Assembly (NCBI RefSeq): GCF_000518265.1
Contig: NZ_JADG01000016.1
Coordinates: forward strand, 186,001 to 250,000
DNA length: 64,000 bases
From: Actinomadura oligospora ATCC 43269
Lineage (GTDB): Bacteria > Actinomycetota > Actinomycetes > Streptosporangiales > Streptosporangiaceae
Direction: 5' to 3'
In this document: in pieces, positions 1 to 8,132 of the stretch
How the letters are laid out: each line of letters begins with the position of its first letter
Position numbering within the stretch: position 1 is the first letter of the stretch
The notes under the pieces: model-generated
Told to the model about the DNA's origin: nothing
Database searches by the model: none
Seen by the model: the letters and a program-made list of their open reading frames with translations, nothing else
Translations under genes and position numbers: made by a program

Positions 1-1205
1 TCGCGGACGGGACCGAGTCCCGTGCCATGGTTCCGAGCGGAGCGTCCACCGGCCAGTTCGAGGCCGTCGAACTGCGCGACGGCGGCGAGCGCTACGGCGG
101 CAAGGGCGTCCGCGGCGCCGTCAAGGCCGTCAACGAGGCCGTCGACGAGAAGCTCGTCGGCTACCCGGCCAGCGAGCAGCGCCTGATCGACCAGACGCTG
201 ATCGACCTGGACGGCACGCCGAACAAGGCCGGGATCGGCGCGAACGCCATCCTCGGCGTCTCGCTGGCCGTCGCCCGCGCCGCCGCCGACTCCTCCGGGC
301 TGCCGCTGTTCCGCTACGTGGGCGGCCCGAACGCGCACGTGCTGCCCGTCCCGATGATGAACATCCTGAACGGCGGCGCGCACGCCGACACCAACGTGGA
401 CATCCAGGAGTTCATGATCGCGCCGATCGGCGCGCCGACGTTCTCCGAGGCCGTCCGCTGGGGCGCCGAGACCTACCACGCGCTCAAGTCCGTCCTCAAG
501 AAGCAGGGCCTGAACACCGGCCTCGGCGACGAGGGCGGCTTCGCCCCGGACCTGTCGTCCAACCGAGCCGCGCTCGACCTCATCCTCGAGGCGATCCGCA
601 AGGCCGGGTTCGAGCCGGGCCGCGACATCGCGCTCGCCCTGGACGTCGCCGCCTCGGAGTTCCACACCGACGGCGTCTACGAGTTCGAGGGCTCCAAGCG
701 CACCGCCGACGACATGGCCGCCTACTACGGCGAGCTCGTCGACGCCTACCCGCTGGTCTCCATCGAGGACCCGCTGAACGAGGAGGACTGGGACGGCTGG
801 AAGTCCCTCACCGACGCGCTCGGCGCGAAGGTCCAGCTCGTCGGCGACGACCTGTTCGTCACCAACCCCGAGCGCCTCGAGCGCGGCATCCGCGAGGGCG
901 TCGCGAACTCGCTGCTGGTCAAGGTCAACCAGATCGGCACCCTCACCGAGACCCTGGACGCGGTCACCCTCGCCCAGACCAGCGGCTACCGCTGCATGAT
1001 GAGTCACCGGTCCGGCGAGACCGAGGACACCACGATCGCCGACCTCGCCGTCGCGACCAACTGCGGCCAGATCAAGACCGGCGCGCCCGCCCGCTCCGAC
1101 CGGGTCGCCAAGTACAACCAGCTGCTGCGCATCGAGGACATCCTGGACGACGCCGCCCGGTACGCGGGCGCCGCGGCGTTCCCGCGCTTCACCCAGGGGT
1201 CCTGA
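1..1205 (+). CDS. eno: Enolase (5' end outside the window)
   Basis: Phosphopyruvate hydratase, converting 2-phosphoglycerate to phosphoenolpyruvate in glycolysis; cytosolic. The open frame runs in from the left edge (frame from base 3), so about the first 30 residues are missing; about 400 residues are visible. Recognisable enolase blocks are VPSGASTG near the visible start, the Mg-binding region around SIEDPLNEEDW, the lysine segment LLVKVNQIGT, and the signature MMSHRSGETEDTTIADLAV near the C-terminus. The ATG at 27 is internal, since family similarity continues upstream of it. It is followed after 62 bases by an ftsB-like gene, then DUF501 and a Ppx/GppA gene, the order also known in Mycobacterium. 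Identification is secure; only the true start is unknown. Confidence 0.97.
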   Translation, partial: ADGTESRAMVPSGASTGQFEAVELRDGGERYGGKGVRGAVKAVNEAVDEKLVGYPASEQRLIDQTLIDLDGTPNKAGIGANAILGVSLAVARAAADSSGLPLFRYVGGPNAHVLPVPMMNILNGGAHADTNVDIQEFMIAPIGAPTFSEAVRWGAETYHALKSVLKKQGLNTGLGDEGGFAPDLSSNRAALDLILEAIRKAGFEPGRDIALALDVAASEFHTDGVYEFEGSKRTADDMAAYYGELVDAYPLVSIEDPLNEEDWDGWKSLTDALGAKVQLVGDDLFVTNPERLERGIREGVANSLLVKVNQIGTLTETLDAVTLAQTSGYRCMMSHRSGETEDTTIADLAVATNCGQIKTGAPARSDRVAKYNQLLRIEDILDDAARYAGAAAFPRFTQGS

Positions 1206-1267
1206 GCGCGGTCCGGAGCACCGGCCGGGAGCCCGTCCCGGCCGGATCCCCGATCTGAGGAGCGGTG

Positions 1268-1732
1268 ATGGCGGCGGACGACGACGGCGGACGAACGGCC
1301 CCGGGCTCCGGCTCCGGGGGTTCCGGGTCCGGTTCGGGGAGGCAGCGCGGCAGGCAGGGCGGATCGGCCCTGACCGGACGCGCGGCCATCCTCGCGGTCG
1401 TGGTCTGCGCCATCGCCCTGACGCTCGCCTATCCCGTCCGGGAGTACATCGCGCAGCGCCAGGAGATCGCCGACCTGGAGCACAAGCAGTCCGTGGCGCA
1501 GAAACAGGTCGCGGAACTCGCGCAACGCAAGCAACGGCTGACCGACAAGTCGTACATTGAACGTGAGGCGAAGCGCAGGTTGCACTACTGCATGCCCCAC
1601 GAGAAGTGCTACATCGTCCTGGACGGCGGGGCGAGCGACGAAGGACAGGCCCAGCGGGGCGACGCGAACGAGCGTTCCCCGTGGTACGAGACGCTCTGGC
1701 GGTCGGTGGAGACCGCCGACCGCACCCGCTGA
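1268..1732 (+). CDS. ftsB: Septum formation initiator, FtsB/DivIC family
   Basis: Small bitopic membrane protein of the divisome that pairs with FtsL/FtsQ-type partners. 154 residues: a low-complexity Gly/Ser-rich cytoplasmic N-terminus (about 1-40), one membrane segment (about 41-60, AAILAVVVCAIALTLAYPV), a coiled coil of Gln/Glu/Lys heptads (about 65-100), and the family C-terminal block YIEREAKRRLHYCMPHEK. I chose the ATG at 1268 because GAGGAG lies 5 bases upstream; the adjacent GTG at 1265 is too close to that site. It sits just downstream of enolase and upstream of DUF501, as in other actinobacteria. The family is clear; the exact divisome partner is inferred. Confidence 0.9.
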   Translation: MAADDDGGRTAPGSGSGGSGSGSGRQRGRQGGSALTGRAAILAVVVCAIALTLAYPVREYIAQRQEIADLEHKQSVAQKQVAELAQRKQRLTDKSYIEREAKRRLHYCMPHEKCYIVLDGGASDEGQAQRGDANERSPWYETLWRSVETADRTR

Positions 1733-1762
1733 GCCACCCCCTCGTCGGCCGAATCCCGTGCG

Positions 1763-2053
1763 GGACGACGTCCCCACGGGCACGATGCCCACACGGGAAC
1801 GACGTCCGCGCGGAGACATGATCTCCGCCGGACGCGGTCCCCGCGAGGACGCGGCCTTCACAAGGCCGCGGCCCTCGCAGGGACGCGGTTTTCGCGGGGC
1901 GTGATCTCCGCAGGGGCGTGGCTCTCGCGAGGACGCGGCCTTCACGGAGGCGTGGCCTTCGCGGGGACGCGGTCCTCGCGGGGGGTTGTGAACTCTGCGG
2001 AGGTGTGGTCTTCGTGGGGTGACGGCCTCGCCGGGTGACCGATCCCGGCGGGG
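1763..2053. repeat. Degenerate 16-18 bp tandem repeat array
   Basis: The gap between ftsB and the DUF501 gene is filled by about 17 imperfect copies of a 16-18 base unit of the form CGCGGTCCTCGCGGGGA, with variants such as CGTGGCCTTCGCGGGG and CGCGGTCCCCGCGAGGA. Many units are themselves near-palindromic (CGCGG..CCGCG), so RNA from here could fold into a string of short hairpins. Open frames across it have no family similarity that I recognise. I read it as non-coding. Confidence 0.75.
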
Positions 2054-2174
2054 TGGACGGCGTCCGAGAGGCGCCGGGGAGGACGGTGTTCCGCGACGCG
2101 GGACGCCGGAGCATCCAGTGCCGCGGGGAGGCGGCACGACGCGGACCGGTGCGGTCCGCGGGTGGGGACGGGAA

Positions 2175-2753
2175 ATGATCGACGAACGCGACACCGCCGC
2201 CATCGCGGCGCAGCTCGGCCGTGAGCCGCGCGGCGTCCGCCGGGTGGCCTACCGCTGCCCCTGCGGCAATCCAGCCGTGATCGAGACGGCGCCCCGGCTG
2301 CCGGACGGCACGCCGTTTCCGACGCTGTTCTACCTGACCTGCCCGAAACTGGCGTCCGCGATCGGGACGCTCGAGGGCGGCGGGATGATGCGCGGCATGC
2401 AGGCCCGGCTGGCGGACGACCCGGACCTCCGGGCCGCCTACGAGGCCGCGCACGCCGACTACCTGCGCCGCCGCGACGAGGCGACGAAGGAGGAGGGCGT
2501 CGAGCCGCTGCCCGAGGGCATGCAGAGCGCGGGCGGCATGCCCGAACGCGTGAAGTGCCTGCACGCGCTGATCGCGCACGAGCTCGCCGTGCCCGGCGTC
2601 AACCCGTTCGGCCGCGAGGGCCTCGCCGAGCTGCCCGAATGGTGGCGCAACGGCCCCTGCGTCTGCCCGGGGGACGCGCCGTCCCCGGACGGCCCGGCCG
2701 CCGAGGACGAGACGACGACACACGAACGGCCAGATCAGGAGGGAGAACGGTGA
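2175..2753 (+). CDS. DUF501 family protein
   Basis: 192-residue actinobacterial protein of unknown function. The N-terminus (IAAQLGREPRGVRRVAYRC) with PCGNPAVIETAPRLPDGTPFP directly after it is characteristic of DUF501, and a second Cys pair lies near the C-terminus (CVCPG). The ATG at 2175 is preferred because upstream codons fall in the repeat array and carry no family similarity, and GGGACGGGAA precedes it. The stop overlaps the GTG of the Ppx/GppA gene by 3 bases (GTGA), so the two are translationally coupled. The enolase-FtsB-DUF501-Ppx order supports the assignment. No biochemical role is known to me. Confidence 0.9.
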   Translation: MIDERDTAAIAAQLGREPRGVRRVAYRCPCGNPAVIETAPRLPDGTPFPTLFYLTCPKLASAIGTLEGGGMMRGMQARLADDPDLRAAYEAAHADYLRRRDEATKEEGVEPLPEGMQSAGGMPERVKCLHALIAHELAVPGVNPFGREGLAELPEWWRNGPCVCPGDAPSPDGPAAEDETTTHERPDQEGER

Positions 2754-3673
2754 CGCGCGTCGCCGCCATCGACTGCGGTACCAACTCGGTCCGGCTCCTC
2801 ATCGCCGACGTGGAGGGCGACACGCTCACCGACGTCGAGCGCGAGATGCGGATCGTCCGGCTCGGCCAGGGCGTCGACCGGACCGGACGGCTCGCCCCCG
2901 AGGCCCTCGAGCGGACCTTCACCGCCATGCGCGAGTACGCCGACATGATCCGCGCGCACGGCGCGGAGAAGGTCCGCGTCGTCGCGACCAGCGCGACCCG
3001 CGACGCCGAGAACCGGGCCGACTTCGTCGGCGGCGTCGTCGACATCTTCGGCGTCGTCCCCGAGGTGATCACCGGGGACGAGGAGGCCCGGCTCTCCTTC
3101 ACCGGCGCGACCCGCGAGCTCGCGGCGCTGCGTCCGGCCCGTCCCTACCTGGTGGTCGACATCGGCGGCGGCTCGACCGAGTTCGTGCTCGGCGCGTCCG
3201 GCGTGGAGGCGGCGGTGTCGATGGACATCGGCTGCGTCCGGCTCACCGAGCGGCACCTGAAGGACGCCGACCCGCCGAGCCCCGAGCAGATCGCCGCGAC
3301 GATCACCGACATCGACGCCGCGCTCGCGACCGTCCGGGAGACCGTCCCGGTGGACGAGGCGCGCACCCTGGTCGGCCTCGCCGGCTCGGTCACCACCGTC
3401 GCCGGGATAGCGCTCGACCTGCCCGAATACGACTCGTCGCGGATCCACCTGTCCCGGATCATGGCCGCCCAGGTCCACGACGTGACCCGCACCCTCCTGC
3501 ACGCCACCCGCGCCGAGCGCGCCGCGATCGGCGTCATGCACCCCGGCCGCGTGGACGTCATCGGCGCCGGCTCCCTCATCATCGACCGGATCATGCGCGA
3601 GTACGGCTTCGGCGCGGTCGTCGTCAGCGAGCACGACATCCTGGACGGCATCGCCTGGTCCCTCGCGGGCTGA
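2750..3673 (+). CDS. ppx: Ppx/GppA family polyphosphate/pppGpp phosphatase
   Basis: Exopolyphosphatase/guanosine pentaphosphatase family member of the ASKHA fold, 307 residues, the short single-module form common in actinobacteria. The N-terminal phosphate loop AAIDCGTNSVRLLIADV (about 4-20) and the second glycine motif VVDIGGGSTEFVLG (about 130-143) are both intact, as is GAGSLIIDRIM near the C-terminus. The start is the GTG at 2750, with AGGAGG 7 bases upstream, overlapping the DUF501 stop. Position next to DUF501 matches the mycobacterial PPX2 locus. Whether polyphosphate or pppGpp is the main substrate cannot be told from sequence. Confidence 0.92.
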   Translation: MTRVAAIDCGTNSVRLLIADVEGDTLTDVEREMRIVRLGQGVDRTGRLAPEALERTFTAMREYADMIRAHGAEKVRVVATSATRDAENRADFVGGVVDIFGVVPEVITGDEEARLSFTGATRELAALRPARPYLVVDIGGGSTEFVLGASGVEAAVSMDIGCVRLTERHLKDADPPSPEQIAATITDIDAALATVRETVPVDEARTLVGLAGSVTTVAGIALDLPEYDSSRIHLSRIMAAQVHDVTRTLLHATRAERAAIGVMHPGRVDVIGAGSLIIDRIMREYGFGAVVVSEHDILDGIAWSLAG

Positions 3674-3697
3674 GGCACGTCCCAGGACCCGCCTGCG

Positions 3698-3962
3698 TCA
3701 CGGGCGGCGACCTCGGGACGTGACCTGGAACCCCTCGCCGATCAGCACCTCGGGCGGCGCGGCCACGGTGAGCGTGGCGGCGTCGCCCTTCGCGTACCGG
3801 GGCGAAGGCGGCGCGCCCGTCCTCCGCCTCGTCCCGCCACGGGTCGAACGTCCCGCCCGATCCGCCGGTGCCGCGCCTGCTCTGCAGAACGACGTGGAAG
3901 CCCTGTTCGGCGAACGCCACGCCGAGCGTCGCGGCCCACGGGCCCGCCCATACCCGTGCGGA
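3698..3962 (-). pseudogene. Remnant of a CocE/NonD-type hydrolase
   Basis: On the minus strand this stretch encodes a fragment matching the N-terminal catalytic region of CocE/NonD (X-Pro dipeptidyl-peptidase S15-like) hydrolases: GVAFAEQGFHVVLQS, then RGTGGSGG, then FDPWRDEAEDGRA. The frame then breaks; in another minus frame a short tail (LTVAAPPEVLIGEGFQV) runs to a stop at 3698. An intact enzyme would be over 500 residues, so this is a deleted, frameshifted relic. Its upstream side is overwritten by the 5' end of the TetR gene on the plus strand. The hydrolase identity of the first part is fairly firm; the origin of the second part is uncertain. Confidence 0.65.
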
Positions 3963-4572
3963 GATCACCGAGGCCGCCGTCGCGGTCGCGGACGCGGCGG
4001 GCCCGTCCGGCGCGACGGCCGTGACGATGCGCAAGGTCGCCGCGCACATCGGCGCGGGCGTGATGTCGCTCTACACCTACGTCCCCGACCGGGAGACGCT
4101 GCTGGAGCTGATGATCGACCGCGCGGCGGGGGAGCACGCCCCGCCGCCCGCCACCGGCGACTGGCGCGCCGACATGAGGGCCCTCGCGGGCGCGCAGCGC
4201 GCGAGCATGCTCGCCCACCCCTGGCTCCCCGCCGCGCTCTCCGCCCGCCGCACCCTCGGCCCGAACACCCTGCGCGTCCTGGAGCACGCCCTGGTCGTCC
4301 TTGGGCCGACCGGCCTCCCCCCGGGCGAGGCGCTGGAGGTGTTCTCCCTGATCACGGGCTTCGTCGCGAGCCACGTCGGCTACGAACTCGGCCAGCGCGA
4401 CGCCGCCGCGCAGGACCCCGGCGCCCAGCTCCGCTACCTCCGCAGGGCGGCCGAAGCGGGCGGCCTCACCGCCCTGTCCGCCCTGCTGGACGCCGACCCG
4501 ACCCCGCCCCCACCCCCGGACGGCACCTTCGACCGCCTCCTGGACCGCCTGCTCGACGGCCTGGTCCGCTAG
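3868..4572 (+). CDS. TetR family transcriptional regulator
   Basis: 234-residue one-component repressor. The helix-turn-helix lies at about residues 34-75 (AEITEAAVAVAD, then VTMRKVAAHIGAGVMSLYTYVPDRE), followed by an all-helical ligand domain. The only in-frame initiation codon that keeps the full HTH is the GTG at 3868. The first ~27 residues after it are not family-like, because they are the antisense reading of the CocE-type hydrolase remnant. This suggests a deletion that joined the regulator to a decayed neighbour. The stop TAG at 4570 lies in a CTAGGGCGTGCCCTA sequence resembling the ends of the MITE-like element found elsewhere in the window. The ligand is unknown; the original target may have been the lost hydrolase. 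Confidence 0.8.
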   Translation: MPRLLCRTTWKPCSANATPSVAAHGPAHTRAEITEAAVAVADAAGPSGATAVTMRKVAAHIGAGVMSLYTYVPDRETLLELMIDRAAGEHAPPPATGDWRADMRALAGAQRASMLAHPWLPAALSARRTLGPNTLRVLEHALVVLGPTGLPPGEALEVFSLITGFVASHVGYELGQRDAAAQDPGAQLRYLRRAAEAGGLTALSALLDADPTPPPPPDGTFDRLLDRLLDGLVR

Positions 4573-4580
4573 GGCGTGCC

Positions 4581-5240
4581 CTAACCCCCGCCCCGAAGCG
4601 CCGCGATCACCGCCGGCACGATCACCGCGTTGGGACTCTGCTGCGGGACGAACATCACGGCCGACCCGCCCCCCACCGGACGGATCCACACCCGTCCCTG
4701 CTCGACGACGGCGTCCCCCACCATCGCCCACGACACCGAGGCCTGCCCACTCCGCAGCCCTCCGGGATGGACGACCAGCCCCTGCGCCACCTCCACGGCC
4801 CCGCCCCCGCGAACCCGGGCCGCGATCCCGGCGACCAGCCGCGCCTCGGCCCGCTCACGGCACGTCTCGACCAGCCGCGTCCAGATCCCCTGCGCGTCAT
4901 GGCTCCCTGACGAGTCGAGCACGATCTCGACGCGCCGCCCCGCCTGGAACGGATGGCGGCCGACCCGGAAGATCCACTGCGTCGGCAGGGCGGTCTTCCA
5001 GTACGCCGCCCACTCGACGTCCGCCCAGGCCATCGCGCTGCTCCCGAAGGAGACGACCTGATCGTCCACGGAGAGCACCAGCCCGCGCACCTCAGCGGTG
5101 ACCCCCTCCGCCGACCGCTGCGCCACCACCCGGGACGGCCTCACCGGCTGCGGATTGAGCGCCTCGGTCCAAGCCTCCCCGTCCCACCACCGCAACTTGC
5201 TCTCACCCAACGGATCCGGATACCACCCAGGCCGCGTCAT
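4581..5240 (-). CDS. DUF2510 domain protein
   Basis: 219-residue protein. The N-terminus carries the DUF2510 signature: PGWYPDPLGESKLRWWDG followed by EAWTE, a short Trp-rich module frequent in actinobacterial proteins. The remainder looks like one or two small beta-rich domains (VRGLVLSVDDQVVSFGSS, VAQGLVVHPGGLRSG), possibly PH-like. No signal peptide or membrane segment is visible. I chose the ATG at 5240 because DUF2510 begins directly after it; the same frame stays open further upstream only through the non-coding repeat region. It converges with the TetR gene with an 8-base gap. Function unknown. Confidence 0.85.
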   Translation of the reverse strand: MTRPGWYPDPLGESKLRWWDGEAWTEALNPQPVRPSRVVAQRSAEGVTAEVRGLVLSVDDQVVSFGSSAMAWADVEWAAYWKTALPTQWIFRVGRHPFQAGRRVEIVLDSSGSHDAQGIWTRLVETCRERAEARLVAGIAARVRGGGAVEVAQGLVVHPGGLRSGQASVSWAMVGDAVVEQGRVWIRPVGGGSAVMFVPQQSPNAVIVPAVIAALRGGG

Positions 5241-6073
5241 CCCCCACCCTCCATCCCCAACCCCACCCACCCGAACAACCCACGCCCCCGCCCCCCGCAC
5301 GCGCCCACGCAAGGCCACGCCCGCAACACCCACGCACGGGCCCGCGCAGCGCGCCCGCCCGCGACATCCTGCGCGTCCACGAAGAACCCTCGCCTGCGAT
5401 GCACGGGCCCACGCAAGCTTGGTGCCGCGGCGCGCAGGCGCTTGCCCGAGCCGCGCCCGCGGGGTCCACGCGCGTACCCGCGCAGCGCGCCTGCTTGCAA
5501 CGTCCTGCACGTCCGCGAAGTACGCCCGCCTGCGATGCACGGGTCCACGCGGGGCCACGCGAGCCTGGTGCGGCGGCGCGCGGGTGCTTGCCCAAGGCGT
5601 GCGTCCGAGAGGTCCATGCGTGTGCCCGCGCAGCGCGTCTGCTCGCCACATGCGCCAGATCGCTGAGGCCCATGCGGGGAGGCGCAGGCCGGGCGCGCGT
5701 GGCGCGCGGCTCCACCAAGTTTCCGCGCGAGCCTCGCGCACGTGGCCAACCAGAGTGTCCGTCTGCGGCGTCCTGCGCGTGCCCGCGTGAGATCCACGCG
5801 TGGGAGACGAGCAGTGCGTCCGTGTGCGGTGTTCTGTGTGACACGGTGTGCGTGGTTCGTGCGCGAGCTCGTGTGCGGGTTCCGCATACGCCTCCGTCCA
5901 CGGGCCTTCGCACTGGCTTTTCGCGCACAACGTCCGTCCGCGGCTTCACAGTTCCCCTCCAGCGTGGGAGGCATCGTACCGACGAGGCGTGTCCGTGATG
6001 TGCGTTTCGTCCCGAGGTGTCGTGATCGGCGTCCGGGCCGCATGCGGCCGGTCCGACGTGCGAGGATCGCAAC
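5241..6073. repeat. Gene-free region with ~140 bp direct repeats
   Basis: No convincing gene. Three imperfect copies of a unit beginning CCCGCGCAGCGCG start at 5341, 5477 and 5625 (spacings 136 and 148). Copies 1 and 2 share long blocks, including CGCCTGCGATGCACGGG and GTGCTTGCCC/GCGCTTGCCC; copy 3 is more diverged and fades out around 5800. All frames across it give Arg/Ala/Pro-rich translations typical of non-coding high-GC DNA. From 5800 to 6073 I see no repeat and only the likely promoter/leader of the uracil-DNA glycosylase gene. Confidence 0.65.
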
Positions 6074-6892
6074 ATGAGCGACGCCGCCAACGCGCCTTAC
6101 GTCCTGCCTGGAACGGGCTGGCCGGACGATCCCGCCGGGCCGGACACGCCCGTGGCGCACGACGCCGCCGAGGTCGCCGGGCTCGCCGCGTCCGCGCCCT
6201 CGCTGCACGAGCTCGTCGCGCGCCAGTCCGTCTGCCGCGCCTGCGACCGCCTCGTCGCGTGGCGAGAGAAGGTCGCCGTCGAACGGCGTCGCATGTTCGC
6301 GGACGAGCCGTACTGGGGACGTCCCGTCCCCGGATGGGGCGATCCCGAACCCGGGATCCTCATCGTCGGCCTCGCCCCGGCCGCGCACGGCGGCAACCGC
6401 ACCGGACGCATCTTCACCGGCGACCGCTCCGGCGACTGGCTGTTCGCGTCCCTCTACCGGGTCGGCCTCGCGAACCAGCCCACCAGCGTCCGCGCCGACG
6501 ACGGCCTGCGCCTCCTCGGCGCACGGATGGCCGCGACCGTCCGCTGCGCCCCGCCCGACAACAAGCCGACCCCCGCCGAACGCGACACCTGCCGCCCATG
6601 GATGGCCCGTGAGATCGCCGACGTCGCCCCGTTCGTCCGCTGCGTGGTCTGCCTTGGCGGATTCGCCTGGCAGGCCGTCTGGCCCGCCCTGGACCAGGCC
6701 GGATACACCCTGCCCCGCCCACGCCCCAAGTTCGGCCACGGCGTGGAAGCCGAGATCACCGGCCCCGGCGGAACCCCCGTCACCCTCCTCGGCTGCTACC
6801 ACCCGAGCCAGCAGAACACGTTCACCGGCCGCGTCACCGAGGACATGCTCGACACCCTCTTCACCCGCGCCAAAACCCTCGCCACGCCCTGA
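6074..6892 (+). CDS. udgB: Uracil-DNA glycosylase, family 5 (UdgB)
   Basis: Base-excision repair enzyme removing uracil (and in this family also hypoxanthine and other deaminated bases) from DNA. 272 residues. The family-5 active-site motif A is clear at about 97-117: GLAPAAHGGNRTGRIFTGD, with Ala where family 4 has Glu/Asp. Motif B is GCYHPSQQNTFTGR near residue 236. Iron-sulfur ligands are expected from the N-terminal CRACDRL region and later cysteines (VRCAPP, CRPW, CVVC). The ATG at 6074 gives a full-length family member. It stands alone between repeat-rich intergenic regions, so it is probably monocistronic. Confidence 0.92.
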   Translation: MSDAANAPYVLPGTGWPDDPAGPDTPVAHDAAEVAGLAASAPSLHELVARQSVCRACDRLVAWREKVAVERRRMFADEPYWGRPVPGWGDPEPGILIVGLAPAAHGGNRTGRIFTGDRSGDWLFASLYRVGLANQPTSVRADDGLRLLGARMAATVRCAPPDNKPTPAERDTCRPWMAREIADVAPFVRCVVCLGGFAWQAVWPALDQAGYTLPRPRPKFGHGVEAEITGPGGTPVTLLGCYHPSQQNTFTGRVTEDMLDTLFTRAKTLATP

Positions 6893-7770
6893 CAAACGCC
6901 ACCCACCACCCCCGGCACGCACACAAGGCGACCTTCCTCGACCTGTCTGACAACGCCTTCGCCCCACCAGGGGACGCCGCCACTCACTCGGAAGACGGTG
7001 CCCTTCGATGCGCGCCGAGTCTCGTCGGACGGTCCGCTCCACACGTCCAATGCTGGAACGTCGTGATGTCCAGAGACGTTGCCGCTGATCTGCTGCGGCC
7101 CAGCCCGCTCCCCACGGATGCGCCATCGCTCTGGTGGGTTGGCGCCGAGCCCGCCGTGCATCAGACCACCGGAGGCCACGCGATGCGGACGTGCGGCCCA
7201 CGCAGGACAGGTCGCAGGTATCCCCGGACGAGTCGGACCCTTGTGTTCGCCCGCGTGCGAGGTAGCGAGCGTTGCCACCTCTCAGCTGGTGACTGTCCCT
7301 CAGCGGCTGGGTCGGGCCGGGCCGGAGCGGGGCCGGGCCGGAGCGGGGCCGGGCCGGAGCGGGGCCGGGCCGGAGGGGGCCAGGCCGGAGCCGGAGCGGG
7401 GCCGGAACCGGGGGCCAGGGGCCGAGGGCGTGAGGCCGAGGGCGTGGGGCGCGTGGCTGGCCGTCGCGGATGGAATGTGCCTGTCTCACGGCCGGGTAGC
7501 CCGCTCTCACATGCGCGCTAGGTGTGGGGCGAGCCCGGACGTGAGGCAAATATGCCCAGGTCAAGCCCGATAGGCGTGCAGGTAGGAGGTGCCGGGCAGG
7601 GGCCAGGTCACCCCTCGTCGTCCCTCGGGGCAGGGCGGCGACTGGCGGGGTGGTGGACGGCCGGGCTGGCGGACGACACCCCTGGCCAGGTTCTCATGTC
7701 GCGGGGGGCCGGGACGCGGTCTGGGAGGCAGCCCGCCACGGCCTGGGGCGGGCGAATCTCAGAAAGCCAC
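6893..7770. other. Gene-free region with a 17 bp GC-rich repeat
   Basis: No gene is supported. 6893-7310 holds nothing I recognise. From about 7321 to 7371 there are three exact tandem copies of a 17-base unit (GGCCGGAGCGGGGCCGG, phase arbitrary), followed by decayed copies to about 7445. 7446-7770 is unstructured. Short frames across the area lack ribosome sites and family similarity. Confidence 0.6.
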
Positions 7771-8017
7771 CTGCCCTAACGCGACTCCGCCAGGACGCCG
7801 CCTGCCCTAACGCGACTCCGCCAGGACGCCGCCTGCCCTAATGCGCGTCCCCGGGACGGTCGCCTGCCGCACTGTGCGTTCCCGGGGCGCCCGCCTTGCC
7901 CAACTGCGTGCCCGCCAGAATGGCACCGCCCAAACACGCGCCCCCAGAGCGCCGCCTGCCGCACTGCGCGACATCCAGGACGCCACCTGGCTTACTGTTC
8001 GACGCCCAGGCACGCAT
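7771..8017. repeat. 31 bp tandem repeat array, eight units
   Basis: Units start at 7771, 7802, 7833, 7864, 7895, 7930, 7956 and 7987; six are exactly 31 bases and two are 35 and 26. The first two are identical. A unit begins CTGCCCTAACGCG and ends CCAGGACGCCGC. There are no unique spacers, so it is not a CRISPR. The last unit merges into the MITE-like element that ends at 8132, and the intact element copy at 10547 carries a single unit of the same length, so the array looks like an amplification of that element's end. Confidence 0.85.
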
Positions 8018-8132
8018 CCCGCGAGGTTGTCGGCAGTTGATGGCCGAACCCGGGCCGACGTGCTCCTCCGCCCCGCGATGCACGCACCTGGATGCTGGTC
8101 GCCACGGGTGCCGACTTTGAGGCGCGTCCTAG
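7984..8132 (-). mobile_element. MITE-like element, copy A (one end lost)
   Basis: Read on the minus strand this starts CTAGGACGCGCCTCAAAG at 8132 and follows the element at 10547-10715 nearly throughout, sharing GGTGCGTGCATCG, GGCGGAGGAG, GTCGGCCCGGGTT and GCGTGCCTGGGCGT. Similarity ends at CAGGTGGC (about 7984), where the second terminal repeat is replaced by the 31 bp array. No coding capacity. Its CTAG end supplies the TAG stop codon (8129-8131) of the neighbouring DUF4232 gene. Confidence 0.75.

Noticed and set aside
5241..5930. Upstream extension of the DUF2510 open frame through the repeat region
   Set aside because: Added residues are Arg/Ala/Pro-rich repeats without family similarity; the domain begins right at the ATG at 5240.
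7771..8017. CRISPR-like direct repeats
   Set aside because: Units are contiguous with no unique spacers, drift gradually, and no cas gene is present.
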